Part shown: in pieces, positions 16,626-24,753 of the stretch
Position numbering within the stretch: position 1 is the stretch's first letter
How the letters are laid out: the number at the start of each line of letters is the position of its first letter
NCBI RefSeq assembly: GCF_011170065.1
Contig: NZ_BLLH01000002.1
Location: 278,247 to 342,246, forward strand
Direction of reading: 5' to 3'
DNA: 64,000 bases
From: Pseudolactococcus insecticola
Lineage (GTDB): Bacteria; Bacillota; Bacilli; Lactobacillales; Streptococcaceae
Made by a program: the position numbers and the translations under genes
Notes under the pieces: model-generated
Told to the model about the DNA's origin: nothing
What the model saw: the letters and a program-made list of their open reading frames with translations, nothing else
The model's database searches: none

Positions 16626-18620
16626 TTATTTGTATAATGATTTTGATTTGCCATACCACCAGCCAAAGAAATGCTTTTGAATCCAAGGTTGAATCCACTT
16701 ATCTAAGCCAAATGCACGACCTGAGCCATTCATGAGCGCAATCGCTGCAAAGATAAACCAGATATTTACCCAGTAAAACATCCCTGAAAGTGAGAACATG
16801 ACAGTCAGAGCCGCTGTTGACGCCGCAGCAAGCCATGTGAAGGCACCAACAATCAAAGCAAGCGCCAAGGCAACTTCAAGAACTGACATGAATTTTTGCA
16901 TGAACAAGGCCACTTCTTTGTTTGGAATCATGACCTTAAAGATGGGTTCTAACCAGTGTGGTAGCTTGTCAAGAACTGCCATTGGTTCGTGACCATATGA
17001 GTATGACAGACCAAATTCTGCAGTTGATTTTGCGGCGTCAGCTGTGCCAGATGTGGCTGCTGTTGTTGCAGCGTCTGTGGCACCTGATGCTGAAGCTGTT
17101 GCATCTGCTACTTTACTTGCTGTATCAGATGCCGCTGTTGAGGCTCCTGCTGCAGCGTCTGTAGCTGCTTTGACAGGTTCTTTTAACCAGTCAAATGGAA
17201 AATGCAAGTCGTTTGTGAACCAAGATCCTTTACCAAACCAAGTTGACGGTTTCAAAAGTTTGCCATCACCGACCCATTTACTTGATGCTTCGACCAGCCA
17301 GACAAGGCCATAGAAAACACGCAATGGCACAGACCATAGCACATTACCAAGGCGTGACGTGTGACCACGAAAGAGATTGCGGTCGTTTGGTGTATGGAAA
17401 AATTCATTTTTCAGGTAGGTAAAGAAATACCAGAGACTGCCGATTTGCAAGGTATAAAGCACATAAATCAGGTGTTTCACGACCATTGCAAAGAAACCTG
17501 ACAGATGGTATTTACCCATAAGTGAGGCAACGCCCCATTTTGAGCCAACTGACACCATTGTGCCTTGGTATTTGCCGACAAACTTGTGCTTGTCGCCACC
17601 TTTGATGTCTGCAACGATATTTTCAGCGGCTGTGTGCGCTGTTTGTTCAGCTGCTTCGACAATTTGCGGTGTTGGACGACCTGTTGCTTCTTCGATAAAG
17701 CCAGATACATCGCCAGCTACGTAGATGCCCTTACCTTCAAAGCCTTGCGCTTCCATGTAGTCGTTTGCGACCAGTCTGTGACCACGCTCAGTTTCAGGTA
17801 ATTCATAGGCAACGGCTTGCGTATTACCTTGCACACCTGTTGTCCAGATGAGGGTATGCGTTTGGATGTCAGCGCCATCTTTGATCTTGATATGGTCAGC
17901 AGCAACTTCTGTAATCGCTTGATTGAGCAGAAGATTAACATTTTTCTTAGTCAGGTACTTAACGACTTTATCTGCGTCAGGGCGATCAAGTGTGTTTAGG
18001 ATTGTAGGCATCATCTCAACAACATTGAGCGTAATATCAGACTCATCAAGCTTGTAATCACGCGCCACAACAGCACGCCAATCAATCAGCTCACCAACCA
18101 TTTCGATACCGGTAAAGCCTGAGCCTGCAACGACAAAGTTAAGCAAGGCTTTGCGTTTTTCATCGTCATGTTCGAGTGATGCAGCTTCGACAACGGCTTC
18201 CAGATGACGCTTGATTTTAAGCGCATCTTCCATTGACCAAAGCGTGAAGGCATTTTGCTTGACGCCGGGCACACCAAAATCGTTTGGCTCGCCACCAATC
18301 GCTACAATCACGTAGTCATAATCAAGCACGCCGCTTGCTTTTGTCGCAATCGTTTTGGTTTCTTTATCCAAACCAATCACTTCATCCGTCAGGATTTGCA
18401 CATTTTTTCTGTGCGCAAAAAGCTTTTGCAAATCATACTGCGCATTTGTAAATGGCACACGACCTGCTGCAACTTCGTGGAGCTGCGTCATCATCGTGTG
18501 GTAGCTGTGTTTGTCAATGAGTGTAATCTCAGCGTCATTTTTCAGCTTTTTTGAGAGTGTTTTTGCCGCCTTGATACCTGCAAAACCAGCACCAATGACA
18601 ACGATTTTTTTCTTAGACAT
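16626..18620 (-). CDS. Type II NADH dehydrogenase fused to a DoxX-like membrane domain
   Basis: This 664-residue protein begins with a complete NDH-2 flavoenzyme: an FAD motif GAGFAGIKAAKTL, an NADH motif VAGSGFTGIEMVGEL at about 160-175, and YVAGDVSGF for FAD. It oxidises NADH and reduces a membrane quinone without pumping protons. After residue 400 there are extra hydrophobic helices, a low-complexity Ala/Ser/Thr linker at about 490-545, and a C-terminal region of about 120 residues with three or four helices resembling DoxX. Ordinary NDH-2 is near 400 aa, so about 260 residues are added; I recall similar long forms in other Lactobacillales. The promoter overlaps a cre-like site, as expected for a respiratory gene under CcpA. 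Confidence 0.88.
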   Translation of the reverse strand: MSKKKIVVIGAGFAGIKAAKTLSKKLKNDAEITLIDKHSYHTMMTQLHEVAAGRVPFTNAQYDLQKLFAHRKNVQILTDEVIGLDKETKTIATKASGVLDYDYVIVAIGGEPNDFGVPGVKQNAFTLWSMEDALKIKRHLEAVVEAASLEHDDEKRKALLNFVVAGSGFTGIEMVGELIDWRAVVARDYKLDESDITLNVVEMMPTILNTLDRPDADKVVKYLTKKNVNLLLNQAITEVAADHIKIKDGADIQTHTLIWTTGVQGNTQAVAYELPETERGHRLVANDYMEAQGFEGKGIYVAGDVSGFIEEATGRPTPQIVEAAEQTAHTAAENIVADIKGGDKHKFVGKYQGTMVSVGSKWGVASLMGKYHLSGFFAMVVKHLIYVLYTLQIGSLWYFFTYLKNEFFHTPNDRNLFRGHTSRLGNVLWSVPLRVFYGLVWLVEASSKWVGDGKLLKPSTWFGKGSWFTNDLHFPFDWLKEPVKAATDAAAGASTAASDTASKVADATASASGATDAATTAATSGTADAAKSTAEFGLSYSYGHEPMAVLDKLPHWLEPIFKVMIPNKEVALFMQKFMSVLEVALALALIVGAFTWLAAASTAALTVMFSLSGMFYWVNIWFIFAAIALMNGSGRAFGLDKWIQPWIQKHFFGWWYGKSKSLYK

Positions 18621-18707
18621 CTTGTCTCCTATGTATGTAATATGTAAGTAATAACTTGATAATCCGTCTTTTTCTTGAGATGTTTGATAGTAATCTCACA
18701 ATAATAA

Positions 18708-18735
18708 TTATAGCGCTTTCACAAGAAAAAGTAAA
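18708..18735 (-). promoter_or_regulatory. NDH-2 gene promoter with overlapping cre
   Basis: Minus-strand TTTACT (18730-18735), 17-nt spacer, TATAAT (18707-18712). The sequence TGAAAGCGCTATAA (18708-18721) matches the first ten bases of the cre consensus and covers the -10, predicting CcpA repression. Confidence 0.65.
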
Positions 18736-18781
18736 CCCTTATTTTTATGAGAACTACCTTATCTTATTCTAATCATTTTCC

Positions 18782-18839
18782 TTGCATTTTTCTAAAAAAG
18801 ATCGCATAATAAATTTATCATTTAAGCTTATTTTAAGCT
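18782..18839 (+). promoter_or_regulatory. Promoter and direct repeats upstream of the CPBP gene
   Basis: TTGCAT (18782-18787), 17-nt spacer, CATAAT (18805-18810). Just downstream, TTTAAGCT occurs twice exactly 11 bp apart (18821-18828, 18832-18839), so the two copies face the same side of the helix. It may be a regulator site. Confidence 0.45.
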
Positions 18840-18857
18840 AAGTATAGGAGAAAATTT

Positions 18858-19649
18858 ATGACAAAACCTGCTATTTTTGAAGATAAAAAACGCTTGATTG
18901 ACCTACCGTTTGGCGATGATAAGACAAAAACATTGCCACTTGGTCTAAACAGTGTCAAATGGGGCACTATCTGGCTCATATCTCTGGCTTGGTTTTTATT
19001 TGCCACCTTTGTGACTTTCCCTACTGGTTTAATTCATGTGCTTGAAAAACTGCCCCTTGGCGTTGAGATTTTCAACTTCCTCATGAATAGCTCACTTTTT
19101 ATTGTACCATTTTTAGCGCTCTGTGCCTTTGCAGGCCGTGCAATTAAAGGCCTTTTCAAACCTTTTCATAGCTCTCAGATCAAGTTTATGATTGGCATGT
19201 TTTTTGCAGCGTTTTTTGGGTCAAGCGTTGCAGGCGACCTTGCCAAACTTTTTGGTCCAATGACGACAAACGCCCATGTTGTCGAGGATAAAACAGGCGC
19301 CTTGAGCAAATTTATCACGGTGGCGCTTAATTCTATCGGCGGTCTTCTCGGCGAAGAGTTGCTGACGCTGATCGTCTTTTTCCTGATTTATAGCCTTGCT
19401 ATCAAAAAACTGAACCGTGAGACGACGATACTTCTTGCGCTTATTGGCTCTAGTCTTGTCTTTGGTCTGTATCATTTGCCAACTTACGGCTATAATGTCG
19501 CACAAAGCATTTTAGTCATCGGCGTTGTCAGATTTTTCCTGAGTGCCGTCTACATCAGAACCAAGAGCATCTGGGCAAGTTTTCTGACGCACTACGCCTA
19601 CGATATGATTTTGTTTAGCATCGGTTTGATCGCAACCTTGCACAAGTAA
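18858..19649 (+). CDS. CPBP-family intramembrane metalloprotease
   Basis: This 263-residue integral membrane protein has about seven or eight helices and the Abi/CAAX protease signature: GEELLTLIVFF (EE motif), FGLYHLPTYGY (FxxxH) and ASFLTHYAYD (HxxxD/N). These residues would bind zinc and activate water in the membrane. Family members in lactic acid bacteria act in bacteriocin self-immunity or in processing prenylated or membrane proteins; no bacteriocin gene is adjacent. AGGAG lies 7 nt before the ATG at 18858. It is transcribed divergently from the NDH-2 gene. The usual arginine of the EExxxR motif is not obvious. Confidence 0.82.
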   Translation: MTKPAIFEDKKRLIDLPFGDDKTKTLPLGLNSVKWGTIWLISLAWFLFATFVTFPTGLIHVLEKLPLGVEIFNFLMNSSLFIVPFLALCAFAGRAIKGLFKPFHSSQIKFMIGMFFAAFFGSSVAGDLAKLFGPMTTNAHVVEDKTGALSKFITVALNSIGGLLGEELLTLIVFFLIYSLAIKKLNRETTILLALIGSSLVFGLYHLPTYGYNVAQSILVIGVVRFFLSAVYIRTKSIWASFLTHYAYDMILFSIGLIATLHK

Positions 19650-19720
19650 GTCATATTACTATATTTTTTCTGGTCAATGTTTTATAATCATGATAAGAAA
19701 AAAATATTGGAGATGATTCT

Positions 19721-20722
19721 ATGCAAACACATCACGTTTCATTATTGACTGGCGATTTCAAGCAAAATGCCCATTTCTATGTTGATATTTTGGGCCTGCG
19801 CTTTATCAAAAACTCAATCAATCAAGCCAATCCACATATGCGCCACGTCTACTACGGTGATTTTGTCGGAACGCCTGGGACTGTTGTCACTTTCTTTCCT
19901 GATAAAAAACTCGACCGTGATCGCCTAGATGGTCGCATGTACTTCTCTGGTCTGCATTTTGGTGTCCCATTTGGCACAATTGGCTATTGGCAAGCACGTT
20001 TTGAAAGCTTTGGCTTAGCTGTTTCGGTTGACGCCAGAAATATCTTACACACGCAAGATTTTGATGCCATCCCAATCGAACTCAAGGAAGTTGACAAAGC
20101 AGCGTTTGACTGGCATGTCAACTTCCTCAGTGATGTACCTGCTGAAAATCAAGTCACAGGTGTCATTGGCACCGAGCTTCACGTACCAGATGTTGATGCC
20201 ACTGCAAATTTCTTTGCAGATATTTTTGGGAAGTTTGGCGTGACTGTCAAAGGTAATGTCATCAATCTTGATGGTCCTGAGGCGATTTATCTCTATCAAA
20301 CTGCTCCTGATGCACCAGAATCTAAGTTTGGCCGTGGTTCTACCGACCATTTTGCCCTGGGTGTGACAAGTTCATCTGAGCTTGACTATATCTGGGAGCG
20401 CGCGGGTGAACACGGCTGGACACGCGAAGTCTATGTCGATCGCGGCTATTTTAACTCAGTCTATCTGATCGAGCCAGGTGGCAACCGTGTTGAGATTGCA
20501 ACGACAAACCCAGGATTTACACTGGACGAGTCTGTTGAAAATCTAGGCACTACTTTTGCCATGCCGCCACGTTTTGATGGCAATCGTGATGAACTCCAAA
20601 AATGGTATGCTGAACAAGGCATTTACTTTGACGACTACAAACCCTACACAGGTACAGGTCGTCCCGGCAATGCTGCTGTCAAACCCATCCACGATCAAAA
20701 AGGTAACACGAGAAATGATTAA
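19721..20722 (+). CDS. Ring-cleaving dioxygenase of the VOC/glyoxalase superfamily (MhqO-like)
   Basis: This 333-residue protein is built from tandem VOC modules (about 1-140 and 145-280) with a charged tail. Likely metal ligands are the His in QTHHVSL near the N-terminus, the His in STDHFALG and the Glu in NRVEIAT. The family (MhqA/MhqO/PcpA-like) cleaves hydroquinones or catechols using Fe(II) and often protects against quinone stress. GGAG lies 8 nt before the ATG at 19721, and a TATAAT lies about 30 nt further up. It is a single-gene unit with a terminator right behind. The substrate is unproven; such genes are often under a MarR-type quinone sensor, which is not seen here. Confidence 0.82.
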   Translation: MQTHHVSLLTGDFKQNAHFYVDILGLRFIKNSINQANPHMRHVYYGDFVGTPGTVVTFFPDKKLDRDRLDGRMYFSGLHFGVPFGTIGYWQARFESFGLAVSVDARNILHTQDFDAIPIELKEVDKAAFDWHVNFLSDVPAENQVTGVIGTELHVPDVDATANFFADIFGKFGVTVKGNVINLDGPEAIYLYQTAPDAPESKFGRGSTDHFALGVTSSSELDYIWERAGEHGWTREVYVDRGYFNSVYLIEPGGNRVEIATTNPGFTLDESVENLGTTFAMPPRFDGNRDELQKWYAEQGIYFDDYKPYTGTGRPGNAAVKPIHDQKGNTRND

Positions 20723-20724
20723 CA

Positions 20725-20761
20725 AAAAACCGTCAGACTAGCAAGAAGTCTAACGGTTTTT
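20725..20761 (+). terminator. Terminator of the dioxygenase gene
   Basis: ACCGT-c-AGACT paired with AGTCT-a-ACGGT, then T5. Confidence 0.85.
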
Positions 20762-20772
20762 AACTCTTTGTC

Positions 20773-20832
20773 AAATCGCATGGGAATTTTTCCCACACGA
20801 TTTATTATAGAGACTTTTTTCCTTAGTTATGA
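20773..20832. repeat. Palindromic direct repeat, left copy beside the fic gene
   Basis: About 60 bp matching 21983-22040: a shared exact core of 26 bp at 20784-20809 within GGAATTTTTCCCACACGATT and TTATTAT, followed by a weakly conserved T-run and TTAGTTA. The core is palindromic, but the left arm is degenerate in this copy. Confidence 0.75.
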
Positions 20833-20839
20833 TGATATA

Positions 20840-21733
20840 TTAGTCAGATAGCATTGTCAAATATGAATCCAGTCTTTCATCTACATATCCTGCAAACAAT
20901 TTCTCCATAGTAGCTAACTTGTGTTTAACATGATAGTCATCAAAAGCTGTATAATAATTGACCCTATCAGTGAACTTGATGTCAATTGGCGGAAAACCTG
21001 CTTTCATCAACTCTAAGTTGACTAGCAATCGACCTGTTCTGCCATTTCCATCAATGAATAGATGAATACCCTCGAATTCAATATGAAATCGTGCCAATCG
21101 TGGAATAATAGGTTCATCGCTTTCACGATATTTTTCCAATAACTGCTCCATACTTGGTGCAATCATATATGGCTGAACAGGTTCATGCGCTGCTCCCATG
21201 ATGCGGACAGGAACTTTTCGATAGATTCCCCTATCTTCTTTCTTATCAGCCAAGACAAGGTAATGAATCTGTTTGATGACGCTTTCAGAAAGCGGTTTGT
21301 TTTCCTTCGCTAGGCTGCCAACAAAGTCAAAAGCTTCTTTGTGCCCAATCGCCTCTATATGGTCTTTCAACGGTTTCTTATCAATTGTAAGACCACGCAA
21401 AACCATATCTGTTTCACGAAGCGTCAAGGTGTTCCCTTCAATCGCATTAGAATTATAAGTATACTCTACCGTGAACTCTTCTGTTAATCTCTCTAATTCC
21501 CCAGACGTTAGCGGACGTCTTGAATCAAGTTCTCTTTTTTTCTCATCAATTTTTTTCAATAGATTTTCTTCTGACTTGAACCTGCCATCAGAAGGTTTTA
21601 CAGCATCATAGGGAATCTTCCAAGCACGTCCTTGTTGAATTGCACCTACTATTTTTCCTTCAGCGCACAGAAGCCTAACTCGTCTATCGGAAATCCCCCA
21701 CTTTTCGGCAGCTTGTTTGACTGTAATGTACAT
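20840..21733 (-). CDS. Fic-domain protein with an N-terminal DNA-binding helix-turn-helix
   Basis: This 297-residue protein begins with a MerR/excisionase-like HTH (ITVKQAAEKWGISDRRVRLL at about 3-22, about 50 residues in all), then a Fic domain with the catalytic motif HLFIDGNGRTGR at 224-235. The usual HPFxDGNGR has Pro, here Leu. The N-terminal inhibitory motif SNAIEGN at 95-101 fits [S/T]xxxE[G/N], so it is a self-inhibited class II Fic enzyme, normally transferring AMP to a target protein. It has its own promoter with three repeated operator-like motifs and is flanked by two copies of a palindromic repeat. It is a single-gene unit; no separate antitoxin is seen. Target unknown. Confidence 0.9.
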   Translation of the reverse strand: MYITVKQAAEKWGISDRRVRLLCAEGKIVGAIQQGRAWKIPYDAVKPSDGRFKSEENLLKKIDEKKRELDSRRPLTSGELERLTEEFTVEYTYNSNAIEGNTLTLRETDMVLRGLTIDKKPLKDHIEAIGHKEAFDFVGSLAKENKPLSESVIKQIHYLVLADKKEDRGIYRKVPVRIMGAAHEPVQPYMIAPSMEQLLEKYRESDEPIIPRLARFHIEFEGIHLFIDGNGRTGRLLVNLELMKAGFPPIDIKFTDRVNYYTAFDDYHVKHKLATMEKLFAGYVDERLDSYLTMLSD

Positions 21734-21757
21734 AGTGACACCTGCTTTTTTTCCCTA

Positions 21758-21821
21758 ATTATAACCTTTTATCGGAATAGTATCAACTTATCGGAATAAC
21801 ACAGACAGAATTAACGGAATA
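21758..21821 (-). promoter_or_regulatory. fic promoter with three CGGAATA operator repeats
   Basis: Minus-strand -35 TTGATA (21781-21786), 17-nt spacer, -10 TATAAT (21758-21763). Repeats, plus-strand reading: TTATCGGAATA at 21769-21779 (spacer) and 21788-21798 (just upstream of the -35), and TTAACGGAATA at 21811-21821. A related ATTACGGAATAA, read on the minus strand, lies at 22093-22104. Autorepression by the Fic protein's own HTH is inferred. Confidence 0.7.
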
Positions 21822-22107
21822 ATAGCGAACTTTTTAAATAAAGCTTACACAAATTGTTGAGATCCAAAAAAATGGTGCTGTTCCTAAGCGTCAGTAAAAA
21901 AAATCTAAATTTCAAATCCATCTTCAAGTATTAATTTTCTACCAAGAAACAATGCCATCTAAACCATCTTTTTTATGCAAATAAATCGTGTTGGAATTTT
22001 TCCCACACGATTTATTATGCCACGTTTTTTTAGTTACTGAGATTATGAGATTTAAGGCTTTTCTTTGCCAACACAATCAAAACTACTGAACCTTTATTCC
22101 GTAATTT
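21822..22107. other. AT-rich intergenic stretch between the fic promoter and recQ
   Basis: No gene is seen here. Apart from the right repeat copy (21980-22040) and a fourth CGGAATAA motif at 22093-22104, I find only AT-rich sequence with short homopolymer runs. It may be remains of an insertion. Confidence 0.5.
21980..22040. repeat. Palindromic direct repeat, right copy
   Basis: Perfect 12-bp arms AATAAATCGTGT and ACACGATTTATT around a 13-nt loop with GGAATTTTTCC, followed by TTTTTTTAGTTA. It shares the 26-bp core with 20773-20832, 1210 bp away in the same orientation. It may also act as a weak terminator for recQ. Confidence 0.75.
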
Positions 22108-23907
22108 CTACCCCCGATAGCTCGCAATCACGTCCAAAAATGCCTGGCCAAACTGGTCAGCTTTTTTCTGCCCGATGCCCGAGACATTTAGCATGTCTGA
22201 CAAACTTTGCGGTTGGGCGTCGGCTAGATTCATAAGGACTTGGTCAGAAAAGACCATAAACGGCGGAATAGCAAGTGCTTTGGCAAATTTCGTGCGTTCG
22301 CTGCGCAAAAGCTCAAACAAGTCGCCACCGACTGTTTTTTTGCTGGCGCGTGATTTTTCAGCCTGCTCGACAACGTGAATCTCACGCATGGTGACCGTTT
22401 CTTCGCCTTTTAAGACGGCGACTCCCCTGTTTGAGACGCTGAGACCATTGTACTCGCCTGCAACGTCCAGATAGCCGTCAGCCACCAGATAATCGACAAA
22501 TGAGCTCAGTTTTTTGATAGTCCAGCTCGCCATCAGTCCATAGGTCGATAGCGCATCAAATCCTGTCCAGAGCATTTTTTCAGGCAATTTGCCACGTAGA
22601 ACATTGACGACTTGCGTGCGCGAATAGGTGCCCTCACGCAGTTGCGCCATTCTGACGACATTTGACAAGACTTTTTGTGCGTCCACTGTCACATCCAGCA
22701 ACTCCCGCTCATCCGTACAATTGGTACAGACACCGCAATCAGCCATATCTTCCCCAAAATACTGGATGATATAGCGCTGCAAACACATCTGGGTAGCTGC
22801 GAATGCCGTCATTTCCTGTAATTTTTTGAGTTCATTGTGCCGATAATCGCTGTCTTGATTATCAGAATTATCGATGAAAAATCGCTGCAAAGCAATATCA
22901 CGCGCCGAGTATAAAAGCACGGTCTCACTAGGCAAGCCGTCACGCCCAGCACGCCCAATCTCCTGATAATAAGCCTCAATCGAGCCAGGCATGCTCAGAT
23001 GCAGTACATAGCGCACGTTCGTCTTATTGATGCCCATACCAAAAGCGTTCGTCGCAACAATGACCTGAAACTCATCATAGAGAAAACCATTTTGCGCCGC
23101 TTCACGCGCCACATCAGTCATCCCCGCATGATAGCGTCCCGCTGAAATACCCGCCGCATTCAACGTTTCTGCGAGTTCATCAACTTTTTTTCTCGTGCCA
23201 GCATAGATAATCCCGACATCTGCCGGATGCGCCTTGACGTAGTTGATGATATATTTCTTTTTGTCAGCATCTGACAAGCCTTTTTCGATTTTTATTGCGA
23301 GATTGGCACGGGCAAAGCCTGTTTTGACGGTCTTGTCAATGGCCAAAATCCGCTCCAAATCCGACTGTACTTTTTCAGTCGCCGTGGCCGTCAGCGCCAT
23401 GACGTTTGGACGATTGGTCAGATTATCAATCAATCCGACCGCACTCAGATATGACGGTCTAAAATCGTGCCCCCATTGGGACAAGACATGCACCTCATCA
23501 ATCACGACCAAACGAAGATCAAGCGTCTGAATTAACTCATAAAAATAGCTATCTTCAAGCCTTTCTGGTGCAACAAAAAAGAGTTTATAAACGCCCTTTC
23601 GAATGTCATAAATCCGCTCCTGCATCTCATCAAACTCAAGCGCACTATTGATCATGGTCGCAGAAACGCCTGCTGCGACAAGTTCATCAACCTGGTTTTT
23701 CATCAGAGAAATCAAAGGCGACACAACCATCGTCAGACCATCTTGCAAGAGCGCAGGAATTTGATAGGTCAGCGATTTACCGCCACCTGTCGGCATGATG
23801 CCAAGTGTGCGATTCCCCGCCATAACGCTACCAATAATAGCTTCCTGCCCACTTCTAAACGCATCATAGCCATAAACTGTTTTTAAGATTTCCTGTGCTG
23901 TTGTCAT
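22108..23907 (-). CDS. recQ: ATP-dependent DNA helicase RecQ
   Basis: 3'-5' DNA helicase in recombination repair, 599 aa, normal length. Motifs are TGGGKSLTYQIPAL (Walker A), VIDEVHVLSQWGHDFRPSY (Walker B), MALTATAT, GIIYAGTRKK and QEIGRAGRDGLP. Then come a zinc-binding region with a cysteine cluster DCGVCTNC at about 390, a winged helix, and an HRDC domain at about 520-599 (SLSDMLNVSGIGQKKADQFG). Walker B reads DEVH where RecQ proteins usually have DEAH. The ATG at 23907 has no ribosome site; a TGC-TATAAT box ends 6 nt before it, so the mRNA is predicted leaderless. Confidence 0.95.
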   Translation of the reverse strand: MTTAQEILKTVYGYDAFRSGQEAIIGSVMAGNRTLGIMPTGGGKSLTYQIPALLQDGLTMVVSPLISLMKNQVDELVAAGVSATMINSALEFDEMQERIYDIRKGVYKLFFVAPERLEDSYFYELIQTLDLRLVVIDEVHVLSQWGHDFRPSYLSAVGLIDNLTNRPNVMALTATATEKVQSDLERILAIDKTVKTGFARANLAIKIEKGLSDADKKKYIINYVKAHPADVGIIYAGTRKKVDELAETLNAAGISAGRYHAGMTDVAREAAQNGFLYDEFQVIVATNAFGMGINKTNVRYVLHLSMPGSIEAYYQEIGRAGRDGLPSETVLLYSARDIALQRFFIDNSDNQDSDYRHNELKKLQEMTAFAATQMCLQRYIIQYFGEDMADCGVCTNCTDERELLDVTVDAQKVLSNVVRMAQLREGTYSRTQVVNVLRGKLPEKMLWTGFDALSTYGLMASWTIKKLSSFVDYLVADGYLDVAGEYNGLSVSNRGVAVLKGEETVTMREIHVVEQAEKSRASKKTVGGDLFELLRSERTKFAKALAIPPFMVFSDQVLMNLADAQPQSLSDMLNVSGIGQKKADQFGQAFLDVIASYRG

Positions 23908-23913
23908 GTTTTT

Positions 23914-23921
23914 ATTATAGC
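23914..23921 (-). promoter_or_regulatory. recQ: Extended -10 of recQ, predicted leaderless
   Basis: Minus-strand TTTTTTGC-TATAAT, 6 nt (AAAAAC), ATG. The T-run is that of the upstream gene's terminator. Confidence 0.65.
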
Positions 23922-23952
23922 AAAAAATGCCCGCACCTGTGCAAGCATTTTG
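23921..23952 (-). terminator. Terminator of the 104-codon gene
   Basis: Minus-strand AAAATGC with GCATTTTTT around a 14-nt loop; it runs directly into the recQ -10. Confidence 0.7.
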
Positions 23953-23969
23953 CTTTTTATCTGATCATC

Positions 23970-24284
23970 TCAAATCACCTCTGGCACTTTTTCAAAGCAG
24001 CGCAGGGTTGTCGACTCGGGCAAGCCTAGGCTTTTTGCAAACGGTATAATATATTTGATATTGTCTAAACATTGCTGATCAATGCTGATGATATGGCTGC
24101 GTGTCCCTTTTACTTTGACTGTTGCAGTCTGATGATTATTAACAAACAGGTAAATCAAGTCTGAATTATCCTTTTTTATCGTCACCCCTAGCAAATCTGC
24201 ACCACACAGCACACATGTTGTCGTGTTATTCATGTAGGCATCAGCCACCAGTTTCATCACTTGATAATCAATCGAATTTGTCAT
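23970..24284 (-). CDS. Uncharacterised 104-residue protein
   Basis: I do not recognise this family. The product has no signal peptide or membrane helix, a single CxxC (CVLCGADLLG at about 24-33), two further cysteines, and a mixed alpha/beta look with a basic HQTATVKVKGTRSH segment. AGGACTAAA before the ATG at 24284 gives a reasonable ribosome site, and a hairpin terminator follows the stop, so it is probably a real single-gene unit. It lies divergent from the HesB-like gene, with recQ downstream under its own promoter. One CxxC is too little to call it a zinc ribbon. No function is proposed. Confidence 0.6.
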   Translation of the reverse strand: MTNSIDYQVMKLVADAYMNNTTTCVLCGADLLGVTIKKDNSDLIYLFVNNHQTATVKVKGTRSHIISIDQQCLDNIKYIIPFAKSLGLPESTTLRCFEKVPEVI

Positions 24285-24396
24285 TTTAGTCCTCTTTCCT
24301 TTTTCTGCTATGATTACTTTCTAATACTATTTTAACAATTCTTTTGGCTTTATTAAAATGATATAGAGGGTTATAATAAAGATAGGAGGTAGACAC

Positions 24397-24744
24397 ATGA
24401 AAATAACATTTGATGACAAGATACTTGCCAAGGTGGCTGACTTTTCTGATGCTGATCTGGTGCTTGATTTTGATAATACCATCGGCGAAAATGGCCGACC
24501 TGTCGAAGGCTGCTCAATCGGTACAAACTACCGGCTGATTGCCATTAACAAAGGCACAGTGCCAGAATCGTTTGACACCGTGATCGATTCAAACTTTGCG
24601 CCCTTGCATTTCAAAAAATATGGTCAGATGTTTCTGACAAAAGACATGACCCTGAGCGAGGACAGCGTCAGACGTGTGCAGCTAAAAGAATCAGGCGAGG
24701 TCATTGATAGCAACGTTCAAATCCTTGATTATCGTCAGGTCTAA
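24397..24744 (+). CDS. HesB/IscA-like iron-sulfur cluster biosynthesis family protein
   Basis: This 115-residue cytoplasmic protein starts MKITFDDKILAKVADF, has a central VLDFDNTIGENG block and ends with a beta-rich LKESGEVIDSNVQILDYR. This is the pattern I recall for the Lactobacillales iron-sulfur cluster biosynthesis family proteins (HesB-like domain). The classical A-type carrier has three conserved cysteines; here only one is seen (EGCSIG), so a cluster carrier role is doubtful. AGGAGG lies 8 nt before the ATG and a TATAAT about 15 nt further up, giving a very short leader. It is a single-gene unit with a shared convergent terminator. Confidence 0.7.
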   Translation: MKITFDDKILAKVADFSDADLVLDFDNTIGENGRPVEGCSIGTNYRLIAINKGTVPESFDTVIDSNFAPLHFKKYGQMFLTKDMTLSEDSVRRVQLKESGEVIDSNVQILDYRQV

Positions 24745-24753
24745 CTTGACAGA

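Noticed and set aside
16958..17313. Leu- or Ala-rich plus-strand open frames opposite the NDH-2 linker
   Set aside because: They are the complement of the Ala/Ser/Thr repeat codons and have no signals of their own.
20840..21733. Fic as part of a two-gene toxin-antitoxin pair
   Set aside because: No antitoxin gene is adjacent, and the inhibitory motif is inside the protein itself.
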